Shown: positions 10,900-22,379, numbered from the stretch's first letter. The stretch is 64,000 nt of DNA from Spirometra erinaceieuropaei (GCA_902702965.1 CACRXP010000016.1:2518208-2582207); one strand, 5' to 3'. The notes: a model not told the origin generated them from the letters alone. A program made the numbers and translations.

Positions 10900-11350
10900 A
10901 TCTGATCTGCAGTCCACATTCTGCTTCACTTAGATTATCACAGTCTGCAGCAGTTGAGATGCGACCGCTGCAGACCGAGCCATGGTTAATCAACCTTGAC
11001 CTAGGCTTACATGACTGAAGAGTTACAGCAGTAGTGGGGTTGCGGCTAAATCTACCCTCGCATACCTTAGGAGAGTTGAGAAACGATCGCCGTAGACCCA
11101 CCCTAGGTTAAACAACCAGAATATAAGTTTGCACTTCTGACAAGCGATCGCAATAGTCCCTATGTGGATTATTCTATAGTAGCTTACCTACGGAAAATTG
11201 TAATACGATCGGCGTTGATCGGACACTTCGATTATCAATTTCTGTCATTACTTCCAGAGGTCAGGAGCTACTGCAGTCGCCAGTATGCGGCTCAGTCAAT
11301 GGCTGCGTAGTTTAGGACAGTTGCGATAAGATCGCTGCTTTGACCGGCAG
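10900..11350. repeat. degenerate ~61-bp tandem minisatellite
   Basis: A block like 'agttgagataCGATCGCcg' recurs with starts near 10951, 11011, 11073, 11135, 11196, 11261 and 11319, a period of about 58-65 bp. Units share a 'gatcgc' core, a 'taga.c' block and an 'aggttaa.caacc' block, and they are strongly diverged from one another. There is no coding capacity. Confidence 0.6.
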
Positions 11351-11393
11351 TATTTTTTTGGGTGCCCTCTCCCGATTGTTATCCCTAATTCTA

Positions 11394-12387
11394 CAGTAAT
11401 TGGGCTAACTCACAAAATGTCAACCTAAATTCCGAAACGTGTCTTCGTTTCGAAATGATTAATAAAGTTGGATTGCAAAACTTGTCAGCCTGCGACATAG
11501 TTCTATAATATTTCTGTTACCGGACGACGCCGGCTTTCGGACGAACTTCCTTTTGACTGCATATAAAAATATCACTTTGTAAAAAATGACTACTGATGTG
11601 GCATGCATTTTTCTCATTGATTTTCAATGACCCTTAAAGTTAAATTATATTTCAAGGAAAACATGCATAAGTATTTGCGTTCTTTTTCTCATTTGGTAGA
11701 CAACTAGGTCTTCTTCAAAGCTTACATTCGAAAAAGGGTATTATTTGGTTTTCAAAAACTTTTCAAATTTGCGAATAAATTTGAACCCGCTCTACCGTTA
11801 CACTTGGGTTCAAGGTTTGAAAACTACAAGCCGTATATTTTCCGCGAACGGAAAATCACGCTTTTCTTTACGGTACCAAAGGCGGACTTTAAAGGGTTCA
11901 TAAAATTTAACAGTGGATTTTATCCATATAGTTAACTTTACGAGGCACATTGGCAAATGCAGAGATATGACGATTTATGGACGGCCATTTCAAAGCATTT
12001 AAAGTCCCACAATTAGAAACCTTTTCAAAACCAGATTCTACCTTTTGTCCGAGTACAAAATTAGAGGCAGACGTAATTAGCTACTGAATTAGCAAAAAAA
12101 TGAATATGTTTATGAATGTTTTCCATGAAATATAATGCGACTTTTAGGGACATCAAAAATCAATGAGAAAAAATCATGCCTCTCAAGAGGTAATTTTTTA
12201 CAGAGTGTAGTTTTTGCATGCATCCAGAAGGAAGTTTACTCGAAAGCCGGCATCGTGAGGTAACTAAAATATTGTAGAATTATGTTGCATGCTGCTTAGT
12301 TTTACAACCCTATGTAATTTATATTTTCTAAACGAAAACGCATTTGGGAATTTCGGTTGTTATTTCATGAGTTAACCCACCGTCCAA
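11394..12387. mobile_element. foldback MITE, subfamily H, copy H1
   Basis: The left end is TA followed by CAGTAATTGGGCTAACTCAC. The right end carries the inverse of the subfamily terminus (tttcatgagttaacccacc), with the last bases decayed. The two halves are inverted copies over about 375 bp each, with an unpaired middle of about 250 bp. No open frame resembles a transposase. CAGT...ACTG ends and a TA target are typical of Tc1/mariner-type non-autonomous elements; that assignment is inference. Confidence 0.8.
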
Positions 12388-13358
12388 CACTTAGATCCGC
12401 GGTTTATATGGTTGACCTTTTAGCTTACGAACCGATATCAGGAGGGGCAATATTTACTCTACAGTACAACCAATCAACAGCCAGCAACAAAATTCCGCCG
12501 GGTAATGTACTCAGAAGGCAAGTCAATACATTTATTGACCGAGCGCGTTCTTATCGGATCTTTAGCTCACCTTTGTTCCACGCTCTGCTCACGCAATTAA
12601 CCAGGCAAGGGGGTTGTCGTATGAAAAACCCGTCTCGGGTGTGTGGGCGGCAACATACGATAGTTTATATTCACGTCACATACACAACTGCTTTGCGTTC
12701 ACACGTATTTGACGCCAGATTTTGTCCGTTGTGACTTTGGTACAAGCAGTCCATACACAAGGTATGACAGATAACATCAAGCTGTTCACTCGAGCTTAGC
12801 TGCCTTCAGATTTTAGTGATAGGATTGTACTCTAGGCTGCAGTGAGCAATCAGGTCCACAGCTTCCGTAAAGACCTGAATTCATGTCTCTGCAGCGACTA
12901 CGATAGGGTGTGCCAAGTCATCCGGTATTTACTTGCAAAGAGGACAAGAGAGCGCTTCCCGGTAAAAAAAACCTTTGGACAATTGTCTCGCATCAATCGC
13001 TCACAAACGTGGGCTCACATGCCCTGTCCCCCTGGTTATTGCACTAAGTATGCATCTGAAGAGTGTCTTTGTGCAGTTTCGCTTGCAAACAAGGAATACT
13101 TGTTGCGGGAGGTGAAATTTCAGTAATATTTTGTTGCTTTTCTGCATATCACGCCTTGGCGCTGGACAAATGAGTTTAAGTTAATGCTCCTTCAAATCGG
13201 GAGAACACAGGCAGCTCAGACATCGGCAGTCGCATATTACCATAGTTTCTGATCCAGTCGTCGTTATTGTGTCTGAGTGAGCTGTCAGAATGTTCCCAAG
13301 CCGGGTCTGGCTCTAGCCAATCATCGAAAACAAAACTATTGATCGGCGCCACTACGTA
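12388..13358. other. no recognisable gene
   Basis: Open frames at 12360-12734 and 12842-13126 on the plus strand lack recognisable domains and codon-level signs of conservation. I treat them as chance. Confidence 0.4.
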
Positions 13359-14334
13359 CAGTGAGTGACCGATCTCATGAAATGTTGGCTGAAATTCTGT
13401 AATGTGTTTTCGATTAGGAAGGTTTACTTAGGTGGGGTTGAAATATGCATTATCATGGGACACAGTCTTAATACATTTCGGACTCGACAGGATGTCAGTG
13501 TTTGAATGCTCTATCTTTTAACCTTATTTAGAAACCTTACTCGGTAACAGATGACTACTAAAGTAGCATGCATTTTTACAATGACTCCCGATGGTCTTGT
13601 AAATTTAAATATACAGTATATAAACCCCGAACAAAAATATGCTTTCTTTCAGTCGTTTAATAGGGAAATAAATCGTCTTTATATGTTATATTCGAAAAGG
13701 GAATATAATTAGGTTTTTAAAAAATTTTCTTATTACCGAATAATTTGGAGCATGGTCAGCCGTTGCATTAGTGCTTAGTGATTTCAGTCTAAAACGTTCA
13801 TGTGTTCCCCTTAAAGAACATCGCATGTAAGAAGATAATACAAAGTATTCATAAAATTTTGCAATGGATATGAATCATGTTGTAAATTTTATGAGGACTA
13901 GTGGTATACAATACGATGCTGTATGAATGGACATTGCATGGTCTTAAAAATATCATAATTAGAAACTTTTTTCAAAACCTAATTATATACACTTCCTCTA
14001 GCATAAAATATAAAGACGACGTGATTCTCTATCAAACGACTTAAATAAAGCATATTTTTGTTCGGGGTTTCTTTAAAATATATTTGAATTTGCAAGATCA
14101 TCGAAAATTAACGTTAGAAATGTATGCTGATTAAGTAGTCATTTCTTAACAAATGTGGTTCTTGCGGGAGGTTTAAAAGCACTGCATTTAAAAGTTGACG
14201 TTCTGCCGAGTTCGAAATATTCTATAATTATGCCGCGAAAAAATCAGTTTTGCAACCGCGCTTAAATAATCCTTCCTAATCGAAAACTCATTTCAAAATT
14301 TCAGTCAACATTTCATGAGATTGGTCACTCACTG
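13359..14334. mobile_element. foldback MITE, subfamily K, copy K1
   Basis: It starts TA + CAGTGAGTGACCGATCTCATG and ends GGTCACTCACTG + TA (14335-14336). The termini are inverted and the inner halves pair for several hundred bp. It shares the 'tgaaatgttggctgaaattc' block with K2 and K3. It has no coding capacity. Confidence 0.85.
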
Positions 14335-16029
14335 TAGCCGAGAGAACACAGTCAAACAACATGCTGCACAAAAAGCTTCCGTCTCCACGGCAAGTCAACC
14401 CCCATACCAACGACTGAAATCAATCATGCCGAGGTTTTTTTGGTAATTTCGCCGCGAGGGTATCGCTGGAGGTGCGCCTCAGAGATCTGCTTATCCGCCA
14501 ATATATCCACCCACCAAAATCGGAAGAAAGGTTTCTTGAACGGCTTTTTGAGACCTTCCGTCTTAAGTGGAGTCCACGCGTCGTTGCACCACTTTCCGAG
14601 GCGTTCACTTGGGGCATTGATTAGTAACACGGGTGAGATCAATATGAGCAACGATGTAATAACGAAGTAGCCAGCCGAATTGTCTGGCATTTTATGCTTG
14701 AAATGAGAACAACCATTGAATTTATTAAGCTTGTTTCCGTTTCCTTGGCGAAGACCGCTTTCAGAGTGAACCCATTCCAGCAAATTTTAGGAAACGCTGT
14801 CTTAAACGGCAACAAATGACCGTAGTGTAGCACCTATTTTGAGCATTTATGGGTGACTACAAAGTCCGACGAGGAGGGTATCAGCTAATTCCATCTGGCG
14901 CATGGTACTCAGTGTTGTTACACCTTGGCGTCAGAGTTAATTTAGCCCCGCGTTTTACGGGATTGTCACTTTGTCGACCCACGATAACTGTACTGGCGTG
15001 CCAAACGCGCGATGTCTCGTCTGTCTCATTTTATTTCGCACGATCCTTCACGACTATTGGTCATTCTCCGTCGTTAGATTCCTGTCCACAAAGCCGGGGA
15101 CGTTGGAATTGAGATTTCTGACTTGGAAGGACAGGTGGTCACTGGAATAGCAACTACATTAATCTGGAATCGTACAAAAGTCCATCGAATAAGACTATGA
15201 GGGTACAAAACAGGCGTTGTCTTCCCTCTGTAATTTCAAGAGCAGTCGTGGCAAAGAACTTCTCGCCTTTACTCAGTCTTCGAAGCCCGTATTGGAAATG
15301 CACATGCTAAGACCGGTTTGGCTGGTTATATACGAAATTGAAAATACGGCCGATTGAGAACTCGATGCGGTTCAACCGGCCTAAGAGCCGAGCATGAAGA
15401 AAATCGAATGCGAGTACGATTTTTATTAGGGATGTATTTTCAAAAACAATCCGCTAACCGGCGTTTCTTTCGCACTAGAATTACAATTACCTATCCTAGA
15501 CAGCGACAGACGTATGAAAAGGAGGCGTTTACGGGACGGGGTTTAGTAGAGGTCTCAGGTTTCGTGTAGTTACTTCGTCAACTCACTCTCAGAGAGCGGG
15601 AAGTCCTTCGGACTGCTCTCCTTATATGGCGCACTTTGCTTGATGCGCCAATGTGTGGCTGCATCCGACCGGCATTTCACTAGGACTCGAGTCGCACACG
15701 ACTTCATCGACCACGAAGGCAGCCCACGCCCTCGGTTGCCCCGCGCCGTGGCTATTCCCCATCAAGAGGGTTCGTAAAGCCAGTTTGAAGGGAGGCAAAT
15801 TGAGGTGGCGGTTGAAAGAGCAGTCGGTGGACAGCCAGGCTTCTTGAACCCGCCTTGTTGTATAATCGTTGTGCTGGTAACCAATCTAAACAGCGTTAAT
15901 GTTAGGGATGTGTTCGATTTGCGCGGCATGGGCTGCTACCTCTGACATTAAGTCCAACGACTACGCGTTTGCAGTCGTCAGTCGGTTTCCTCAACGTAGT
16001 TGCACTTTCCTCAACTGCATTGAAGTCGG
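14335..16029. other. no clear gene; one unassigned minus-strand frame
   Basis: A 119-codon minus-strand frame (14424-14783) contains a hydrophobic stretch near its middle and a basic, aromatic C-terminal part. I do not recognise it, and it could be a chance frame or an exon. The rest (14834-16029) shows no recognisable coding or RNA gene. Confidence 0.3.
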
Positions 16030-16622
16030 TAGACAACAGCTGAAGCAACCATTAGGTGCCAAGTCATGAAGCCAAAAGACCCACTGCCACGGCAGGGAAC
16101 GTCTGGAATGGTTTATCGGATCTGGTATATTTGCGGATAAAGCAACTGTGTCGGAGAAACTAGGAGATTACTCTGTACGCGAATTGCTGAGCACGCAGCA
16201 GCAGTGAGGCGGGGAGACGCTAATTCTCAGGTGGCGGCGCACTCGACGTGATCCGGCCATATTTTCAAATTTCTAGAGGCCAAAATCTTCGCAAGAGGTG
16301 ACAACCGCGTGAGCCGCGAGCTGCTCGAGTAATGGTTTTCAGGCCCGAAATCCATCAACAAGCGCAATGACCTCCCGGTACCATATTCCGTGCAGAGCTT
16401 TTCCCTGGGCAGGGCAAGGGTGCGGGTGAGCAATTATCCCAGTGACAGTGAGTCAATTTGCCGAGCAATCGTTACACTAACATCCAGCACGGATGACGAA
16501 ATCACGGCAATTAGCGACTCGGACTCGGGCTGACAAGCCACCACCGCATTAATTACAACCCCAGCGGTGATTGCGAGAACTGTTGATTACAGTGCACATA
16601 CGGTCCCACGGCAGCCACGTGT

Positions 16623-16630
16623 TATAAATA
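16623..16630 (+). promoter_or_regulatory. TATAAATA box in PLE-1 tail
   Basis: The exact 8-mer lies 42 bp before the ribozyme-like core. The same box recurs at equivalent sites in other PLE copies. Promoter function is inferred from its form and conservation. Confidence 0.45.
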
Positions 16631-16667
16631 CTACACTCCTTGCGCCACCGTCACCTTTATTTGCGAA

Positions 16668-16717
16668 TGTCTCTGATGATGGATTCAAGTGAGAATCCGA
16701 AGCGTCCGGTCAATAAA
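16668..16717 (+). ncRNA. hammerhead-ribozyme-like motif in PLE-1 tail
   Basis: CTGATGA (16673-16679) is followed by a perfect 6-bp stem II, GGATTC/GAATCC (16681-16686 with 16693-16698), then GAAG where GAAA is expected. AATAAA follows at 16712. PLEs are known to carry hammerhead motifs in their terminal repeats. Stems I and III could not be resolved by eye, and the GAAA to GAAG change would probably impair cleavage. Confidence 0.55.
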
Positions 16718-16745
16718 TCTCTTGTTTTAGTGATCTTATCTTTGT

Positions 16746-18639
16746 CTTCTGAGCTTATATCTCCTGCTTAGAGATTAGATCTTTTGACCGCATTATTTGC
16801 CGTCGGATTGTCGATTTCGGGTCAGCGGGCAACGCCTATTCCGAGTGGCACCGAGACTCCTTTAATGAACGGAATGCTTCACCACTATTTTGGCTGACTA
16901 TGCTCTTTATTCCGCCTCTTTGACTGCCTTCGACTCCCTTCAAGGACAAATAAAGGTCAGTAATCGATCGCCAAGGCAAGATTACGGCAATTCACGTTTA
17001 ACGTATGGACGAACAAGCATATTTCTCGATAAATACGACACCGCTACAAATGTAGAAGCTGCCAATTCTTTAGTCGAATTGTACGGCACACTCTGCTTTT
17101 CCATCACACTGGTCGAGGACTGTTTTTACTGTTGGATTCAAAACACCAAATCAGCAAAATATTTGTTCAAGTGATTACACCCCTTCTTATCAACTGGTCT
17201 TCATTTACTCACCTATGAAAGGCCGCCCTCAATAACATGCCGAGATAATAATATTCCTCCTCTATTTATTTTGCGCGTTTATTGCCTATGGAAGATCGAA
17301 TTCTCGCCTCCACCAAACATAATTTGACAATTGAAAAGTCTATTTTGCAAACACGTGTTTTCGGTTACTCTTCATCAGGCCAAAATGGTGACCGTTTACT
17401 CCAGATTTTGTCCCAAAATAGAGATAGGCTGGCAACTCAGCTTTACGAGCGCAATGACCGTTAGCCGGTAATCGGAAGGAAATTTTCCGATGGTAACCTC
17501 TAGTCCTAACGTCCTGTCTCTTTAAAACACACTGGCAGAAAGGTTCTACTGGTGACTGATTTGCTGAAAGAGGCCTCCTGTAATGCATAACCGCTTTTTG
17601 AAATTTGCGAATGACCACCCGGATCCTAATTATAATCGATGAGGTTGGAAGCTAGACTATTGATCTCGCAACAACAACAAGTTTTCTATCATGCACCGAA
17701 CTTTCTGGAGTGCCAGGAGGGTCATGAAACTTTAGAAGCTAAACTTCCCGATGTCAACGATTAAACGACAAAATATTTGACTAAGTACATGATTATAACT
17801 CTTGGACAAATTGTCCTAGGCTATATGGATTGCCAATGCAAGCAAGAAGGGAATTTTTAAAAAGCAGTTGAGATAAAAAAACAAGGAAAAAGATGCGAAC
17901 TGTTGTATGATGTGTCCTGGTGTAAATCCGAAACTTAAAGCGCACGAAGATGGGAGATCGCGCCTCCTTTTTAGAAATAAAGTCTACCAAATTACCGTAG
18001 GTGAATGTACAACTGCGCATATATCTATTGAGTGTTGGTCCTCTCCGATGAAAGCCCTCTTAATTGAGCTATAACCAATACGAAGTGAGCTCGCTGTCAA
18101 TTAACCGTCCCAAATGACGATTTCCATCGTGTTTCCCACAGACGGTTACCTGCTGGAAATTAATTTATAGTGACGACAGACTTGCGCAACGCCTGCCACA
18201 CTCTCGCTTTCTTATCCATCCGGACCCGGTGACAAGACAGATTCAAAACTACTGGATGTGGGATCATGTGCAGTACCCGTTTACACATAAGCCCGCTTTC
18301 TGTGCTTCAAGGGGGGCCTTTTATTTTTTAGTGCATTTCAAGTGTCTCAGCATTTCCAGATATTTTATGATCTCTTTGGACAAAAAAGTCTTACTTACGA
18401 ATGCATAAGTAAATAAAATATCAGTTGTCATGCTCATCAGTGCGTCTGGAGATTTTATGTCATCCAAGCTACACACAACCTGCTGTAATTCCGAATTTAA
18501 ATGTAGAAGAGGGAAGTCCACTCTAACTGCCATTTACTAGGACAGCACAGATGCAAAATTGGTACCAAAATTGAAGGTGTGTTGAAGATAAAATCGTTTA
18601 TTTTAAAAACAACTGGCTTACTTTGAATCTACGTTTTTT
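16746..18639. other. mostly unassigned; contains repeat G copy 2
   Basis: Apart from repeat G near 17.3 kb I see no recognisable gene. Short frames at 16890-17174, 17793-18020 and elsewhere lack domains. Confidence 0.35.
17325..17394 (-). repeat. repeat G, copy 2
   Basis: This is the same minus-strand block as 10040-10112: a 'cctgatgaagagtaaccg' start followed by 'aaaacacgtg' and a 'ttttcaa' tail. Similarity may extend further on the right-hand side. Confidence 0.45.
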
Positions 18640-18772
18640 TGCCAACGAGGTGCGCACTATGGTTAAATATCTGGTGGCAATGGCGCAGGAAGACGGATTA
18701 TCTTTCTTGGACATCTCTATGCAAAAACAAGGTGACCCTTGATGCTGACGCCCAGTCTTCGGAAAGAATGTA
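18640..18772 (+). pseudogene. PLE reverse-transcriptase scrap interrupted by a MITE
   Basis: The plus strand encodes AQEDGLSFLDISMQKQGD, which fits the PLE palm block usually reading LAFLDVLVxR. A frameshift then leads to LMLTPSLRKN, matching the next PLE block. Similarity ends at the MITE boundary at 18772. It is a different PLE lineage from PLE-1. Confidence 0.5.
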
Positions 18773-19180
18773 CAGTGACAAATCTAATGAAATAGTAACC
18801 AAATTCTGAAATGCGACCTCGATTAGAAAGAATGACTTAATTTGAATCAGGCCAGGATTCCGGCCTTTAAATACACTTTTCCGGCCGCCTGTGAAGACCG
18901 CACTAGGTAAAAAAATAGAGTGACTTTTAACTGCTTTTCGAGGCCCCTATTAATTCAAATATAGTTGATTAAAAATAGTTACAAATATCCACTTTTGAAC
19001 TTTCGTGCTAGCAAATCACATCTATTTCAAATATGATATTTGGATAAAGGTCCTCTTTTGGTTTTAAAAGTTCAAAACTATGAGACTTTTAAGACCGTGA
19101 AGTGACCATTTAAGTAAATGCACATAATCTCGTTTATCAATGTTCCTTAAAAAATACACAGTATAGTTCACATTTACTGC
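18773..19180. mobile_element. foldback MITE, subfamily K, truncated copy (K5)
   Basis: TA (18771-18772) is followed by CAGTGACAAATCTAATGAAA and then 'aaattctgaaatgcg', the K left terminus. The later 'ctaggtaaaaaaatagagtg' corresponds to the inner K block. No matching right terminus is found before the PLE-1 copy begins, so the element is truncated. Confidence 0.55.
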
Positions 19181-19184
19181 GAAA

Positions 19185-19529
19185 TGGTCGGTCCGTCGGT
19201 GTTATTGCACCCTAATACTCCAGTGCCAACAGTGTTGCATTAATTTCGCGTGTCAGCGTTTTTACGGGGTTGGTTTCAAATAGGACATGAAACTTGCGAT
19301 TTTTGACTTTCTGAAGGTAGTCTGTACTGTTCAGTTCAACGATTGAGCGACCCTAGTACGCGGCACGATGACGATGTCCTTGTCGTCATTGAGTCCTCTT
19401 AGTACATCGCGTTCGACATTTTGGAGTATTTTTCGTGGTTTGTGAGTCATAGGCATGGACGGAACTTTGTGTCGGATAAGGTTCTTCGTATCCCACACCA
19501 AGTGTCGTCCCTCCCTATACATCATAAGC
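19185..19529 (-). pseudogene. PLE-1 N-terminal segment, inverted (5' inversion)
   Basis: Read on the minus strand, 19529 to 19185 encodes the region before the RT core: NVERDVLRGLNDDKDIVIVP, then after a frameshift TDYLQKVKN, TNPVKTLTREINATLLALE, a stop, and GAITPTDR. The adjacent plus-strand copy starts with MARAYETSLVRFYSLP, which is the next block of the same protein. The segment is therefore the inverted 5' part of the 19531-21200 element. It is non-functional. Confidence 0.75.
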
Positions 19530-19772
19530 CATGGCGAGAGCCTACGAAACGTCCTTGGTCCGATTCTATAGTCTCCCCATGGTGTACAAGGAGTGCGCTC
19601 CTCTCCGGGCCACTGTATCGCTCAAAAACCCTCCAACGTACAGACTGGCAAAATCGCTGTTTCGACACCTCAAATTTCTGACCGCTGATTCGGATAGCAT
19701 CGCCTGTTGGTCAACATAATTCCCGGAGAAGCTTAAACGAGACCGTCGAGCTACTCCTGCGAAGCAAATACA

Positions 19773-20762
19773 ATGAAACGGAGAATCGTCTCGGACATGC
19801 CCAAGTCCTTCAGATTCTCAAGGTTCTGTCTCAGGACATACTTAACGTGTGACGGAGCAATTTACGAGCAGGTAAAGGGAACACCACTGGGCTCGCCGAT
19901 TTTGGGATTCATCGTCGAAGCGGTAATAAATCCATTAGAGTCGCTGATCTCCCAACACCACAGACAGAAATTCTGGACTCCGTATGTGAACGATACCTTC
20001 GTCGTCATCGAACGGGATCAGGTGCCAACGTTCAAAGAACGTCTCAACACCGTCTTCCCTGACATACAATTTACGATGGAGGGGAAAGAAAATAACCAGC
20101 TGGCATTCCTTGATGTTCTCGTCTGTCGCAAACCCCGTGGTGGCCTAAAGACAAAAGTGTTCAGAAAAGTGACGAACACGACGCACATACTTAACTACAA
20201 CAGTAGCCACCCAAACAGCCACAAACGCAGTTGCATAAGAACGTTATATCGGCGTGTTGAGAGGTACTGCAGTGAACCAAAAGACATGGTTGCAAATCCC
20301 AATATCTTCGACTGGTTTTTAGAGAAAATGGTTACCCGCGCAACTTCCTTAACCGGAGCATGCGCAAACGAGACGAGCGACAAAATCCCTGCCGAACCCA
20401 AATTCTGGCGGGCGATCTCGTACATCAAGAACGTCTGCGAGGCCGTTAGCTGCCTTCTTGCACCACTTGGGGTTGGAGTTGCACACAGACTGGAGGCCAC
20501 CATAAGGCGCCAGGTGATGAGACCGAAAGACCTACTGCCACGGCAAGAAACATCTAGAGTCGTTTACCGGATCTGGCACAGTTGCGGACAAAGCAACTAC
20601 GTCAGAGAAACTGAAAGACTGCTCCGGACGGGAATTGCCGAACACGCGGCAGCGGTACGGAGAAATGACGCCAACTCTAAGATAGCGGCCTATTCGACGA
20701 GACCCGGCCACACATCAAGCTTGAAGAGGTCGAAATTCTTGCGAGAGGGGATAATCGCGTGA
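19773..20762 (+). pseudogene. PLE-1 RT-endonuclease frame (329 codons), inactive
   Basis: This is an open frame of 329 codons covering part of the reverse transcriptase, the thumb and the GIY-YIG endonuclease of a Penelope-like element. The upstream part of the RT (motif A region) lies before 19773 in other frames, beyond a stop. Key points seen: VKGTPLGSPI (motif B-like), YVND (motif C; the first catalytic Asp is Asn), AFLDVLVCRK, HILNYNSSHPNSHKRSC, then GIY-YIG as VYRI...SNYVRETERLL, where the family reads VGETGR. The loss of catalytic residues in both domains indicates a dead copy. The nominal ATG is internal and not the native start. Confidence 0.9.
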
Positions 20763-21064
20763 GCTGCGAGTAGCTTGAGTCATGCTTTACGGGACTTCAG
20801 CCTATCAACAAGTGCAAAGACATTCCCATTCCATATTCCGTGCTGAGGCATAGGCTGGCCAAATTAATTGACCATTCGGAGAGAGCGTAAGCCGGTGAGC
20901 CAGATGGCCGAGCAATAATCCCGCCAACACGGGTGATGAGATTTTAGCAAGTAACAACTTGCATGCCGACCATCAAGCAATAAGTGCACCAGTGGGAAAC
21001 AATCCTCGATGAAGGGACGCGCGGTTAATTAATATAAGAATGCGGTAGTATAGCGACTGCACCC

Positions 21065-21072
21065 TATAAATA
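21065..21072 (+). promoter_or_regulatory. TATAAATA box in PLE-1 tail
   Basis: The exact 8-mer lies 43 bp before the CTGATGA core, the same layout as at 16623 and 48574. Confidence 0.45.
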
Positions 21073-21110
21073 CTGCAAATTCCTGTGCACGATTCAGCCT
21101 TTTCTACCAC

Positions 21111-21160
21111 TGTCTCTGATGATAAGTTCAAGTAAAAATCCGAAACGTCAGGCGAATAAA
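21111..21160 (+). ncRNA. hammerhead-like motif in PLE-1 tail
   Basis: CTGATGA (21116-21122) and GAAAC (21142-21146) are intact. Stem II is decayed: the expected GGATTC/GAATCC reads AAGTTC/AAATCC. AATAAA is at 21155-21160. Confidence 0.5.
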
Positions 21161-21239
21161 GCCCTTGTTCCAGCCGTCGCCTTCACTTTTGATCAAAATG
21201 GATACTGTGATTCCGTTACTCGTAAAACATAAGCTTATA

Positions 21240-21475
21240 AGGGTGCTGAAAATTTATGCCAAAATCCATACTTCTTAAAAGGCCATTGTTACCGAATTGG
21301 TTTTGACAGGTGGCCGCAGAAATTGATTTCAAAGACCGGACTAGTTGCATGAGTGGCATACTTTGGAATTACTCGCCCTAATAATGAATATTGCAAACTT
21401 ATTTGAGCAATCTGTCCAAATAGAAAACAAATTTCGGATTCTCGATCATTATTTCATGAGGGCGGTCGCGACTGA
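21240..21475. mobile_element. foldback MITE right-end fragment (K-like)
   Basis: Near 21430-21475 the order 'aaatttcggattctcgatc', 'atttcatgag', 'ggtcgcgactg' follows the K right terminus (aattt..tcaacatttcatgagat.ggtcactcactg), diverged. The left part is missing or unrecognisable. Confidence 0.4.
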
Positions 21476-22379
21476 ACATAGGAAGATCGATATCCGAACT
21501 GCGCGATTTTAGTTCCAATATAAAGAAAACGAGCTAGCGCCTATAGATCCTCCGAAAACGCAAGGAAACGTTCCCAAACCATCAAAGTGGATTCAGTATC
21601 TGCCGGTCTCAATGCAACTTTGGTTTCACATGATAATCCTGCCCTCCTCACACAGAAGTAGAAAAGCTATGCAAAAATCAACTCCAAAAAGACCGCCCCC
21701 GAGCTGCTCAATACTTGAAAAGTAATCAGGATCAAGTCAAGATTTGTCACTATCCTTAGAAATGTCTCCCAACCAAAGGGACCAAAGATGCCCTACTCAT
21801 GCATCTCACATGAAATTGCCTTTGTAAATTCGCACGCACTAGTTAATGAATGCGGGTGGTTAGCAACCAAGCCAGAACGAGACTTGTTTAAATAGCTTTT
21901 ACGGTCAGATAGCGACATTCTCAGCTCTATTATCGCGAAGAAATATGCAGCTTGGATCTTTTGGGCTCATGCAAGAACAGTTCATCTTTGAGTCAGGCGG
22001 GGCAGCCTGCAGGCGTTTCGGTGGGACCCAGTACGTCCACAGTAATCCACCGCTAAGCCGTCGATCTGGTGGTAAACTTAGCCATCGGATGTGAATTCAA
22101 CATTTAACCTGCAGCGAAAGAGAAATTAGTTTATGTCTCCGACCAACATGCCCAGCGGAAAACCCCGCCTTAAAATCTCGTCACAAAAATTATATGGTTT
22201 CCATGAGAAGGCTATTGGTGAACAAAGACGCAGCATCTAGGGACAGCATCGTTTTACGATTGTGATTTGTATACTTCTATGAAATCGAGTAATTTAAATG
22301 TGTCCCGTAGACTACGTGGTTCTATTTTGCGTCAAATTGGTTGGAACCTTTCTGCTAGTCATCTATTCAAAAAAATTCA
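21476..22379. other. no recognisable feature
   Basis: I see no coding similarity or repeat match within the window. Confidence 0.35.

Larger units (their letters stand above)
16030..16745 (+). mobile_element. PLE-1 3' end: GIY-YIG part, 3' UTR and tail
   Basis: From about 16035 the plus strand encodes the PLE-1 endonuclease part: EATIRCQVMKPKD, PLPRQ, VYRIW, CG, a stop where Q is expected, SNCVGET and then AEHAAAVRR. At least three in-frame stops are present, so the copy is dead. The C-terminal block GDNRVSRELLE is retained. After the coding part come about 130 bp of 3' UTR, TATAAATA (16623) and the hammerhead-like core. Reverse transcriptase is absent (5'-truncated). Confidence 0.85.
19531..21210 (+). 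mobile_element. PLE-1 copy with RT, GIY-YIG and tail (5'-inverted)
   Basis: This is the longest PLE-1 copy. The order is RT fingers (LPMVYKECAPLR), a stop and a frameshift, RT palm from about 19773 (VKGTPLGSPI, then YVND where YVDD is expected), PLE linker (AFLDVLVCRK), thumb, and a GIY-YIG domain (VVYRIWHSCGQSNYVRETER) with AEHAAAVRRNDA. The 3' UTR holds TATAAATA and the hammerhead-like motif. Confidence 0.9.
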
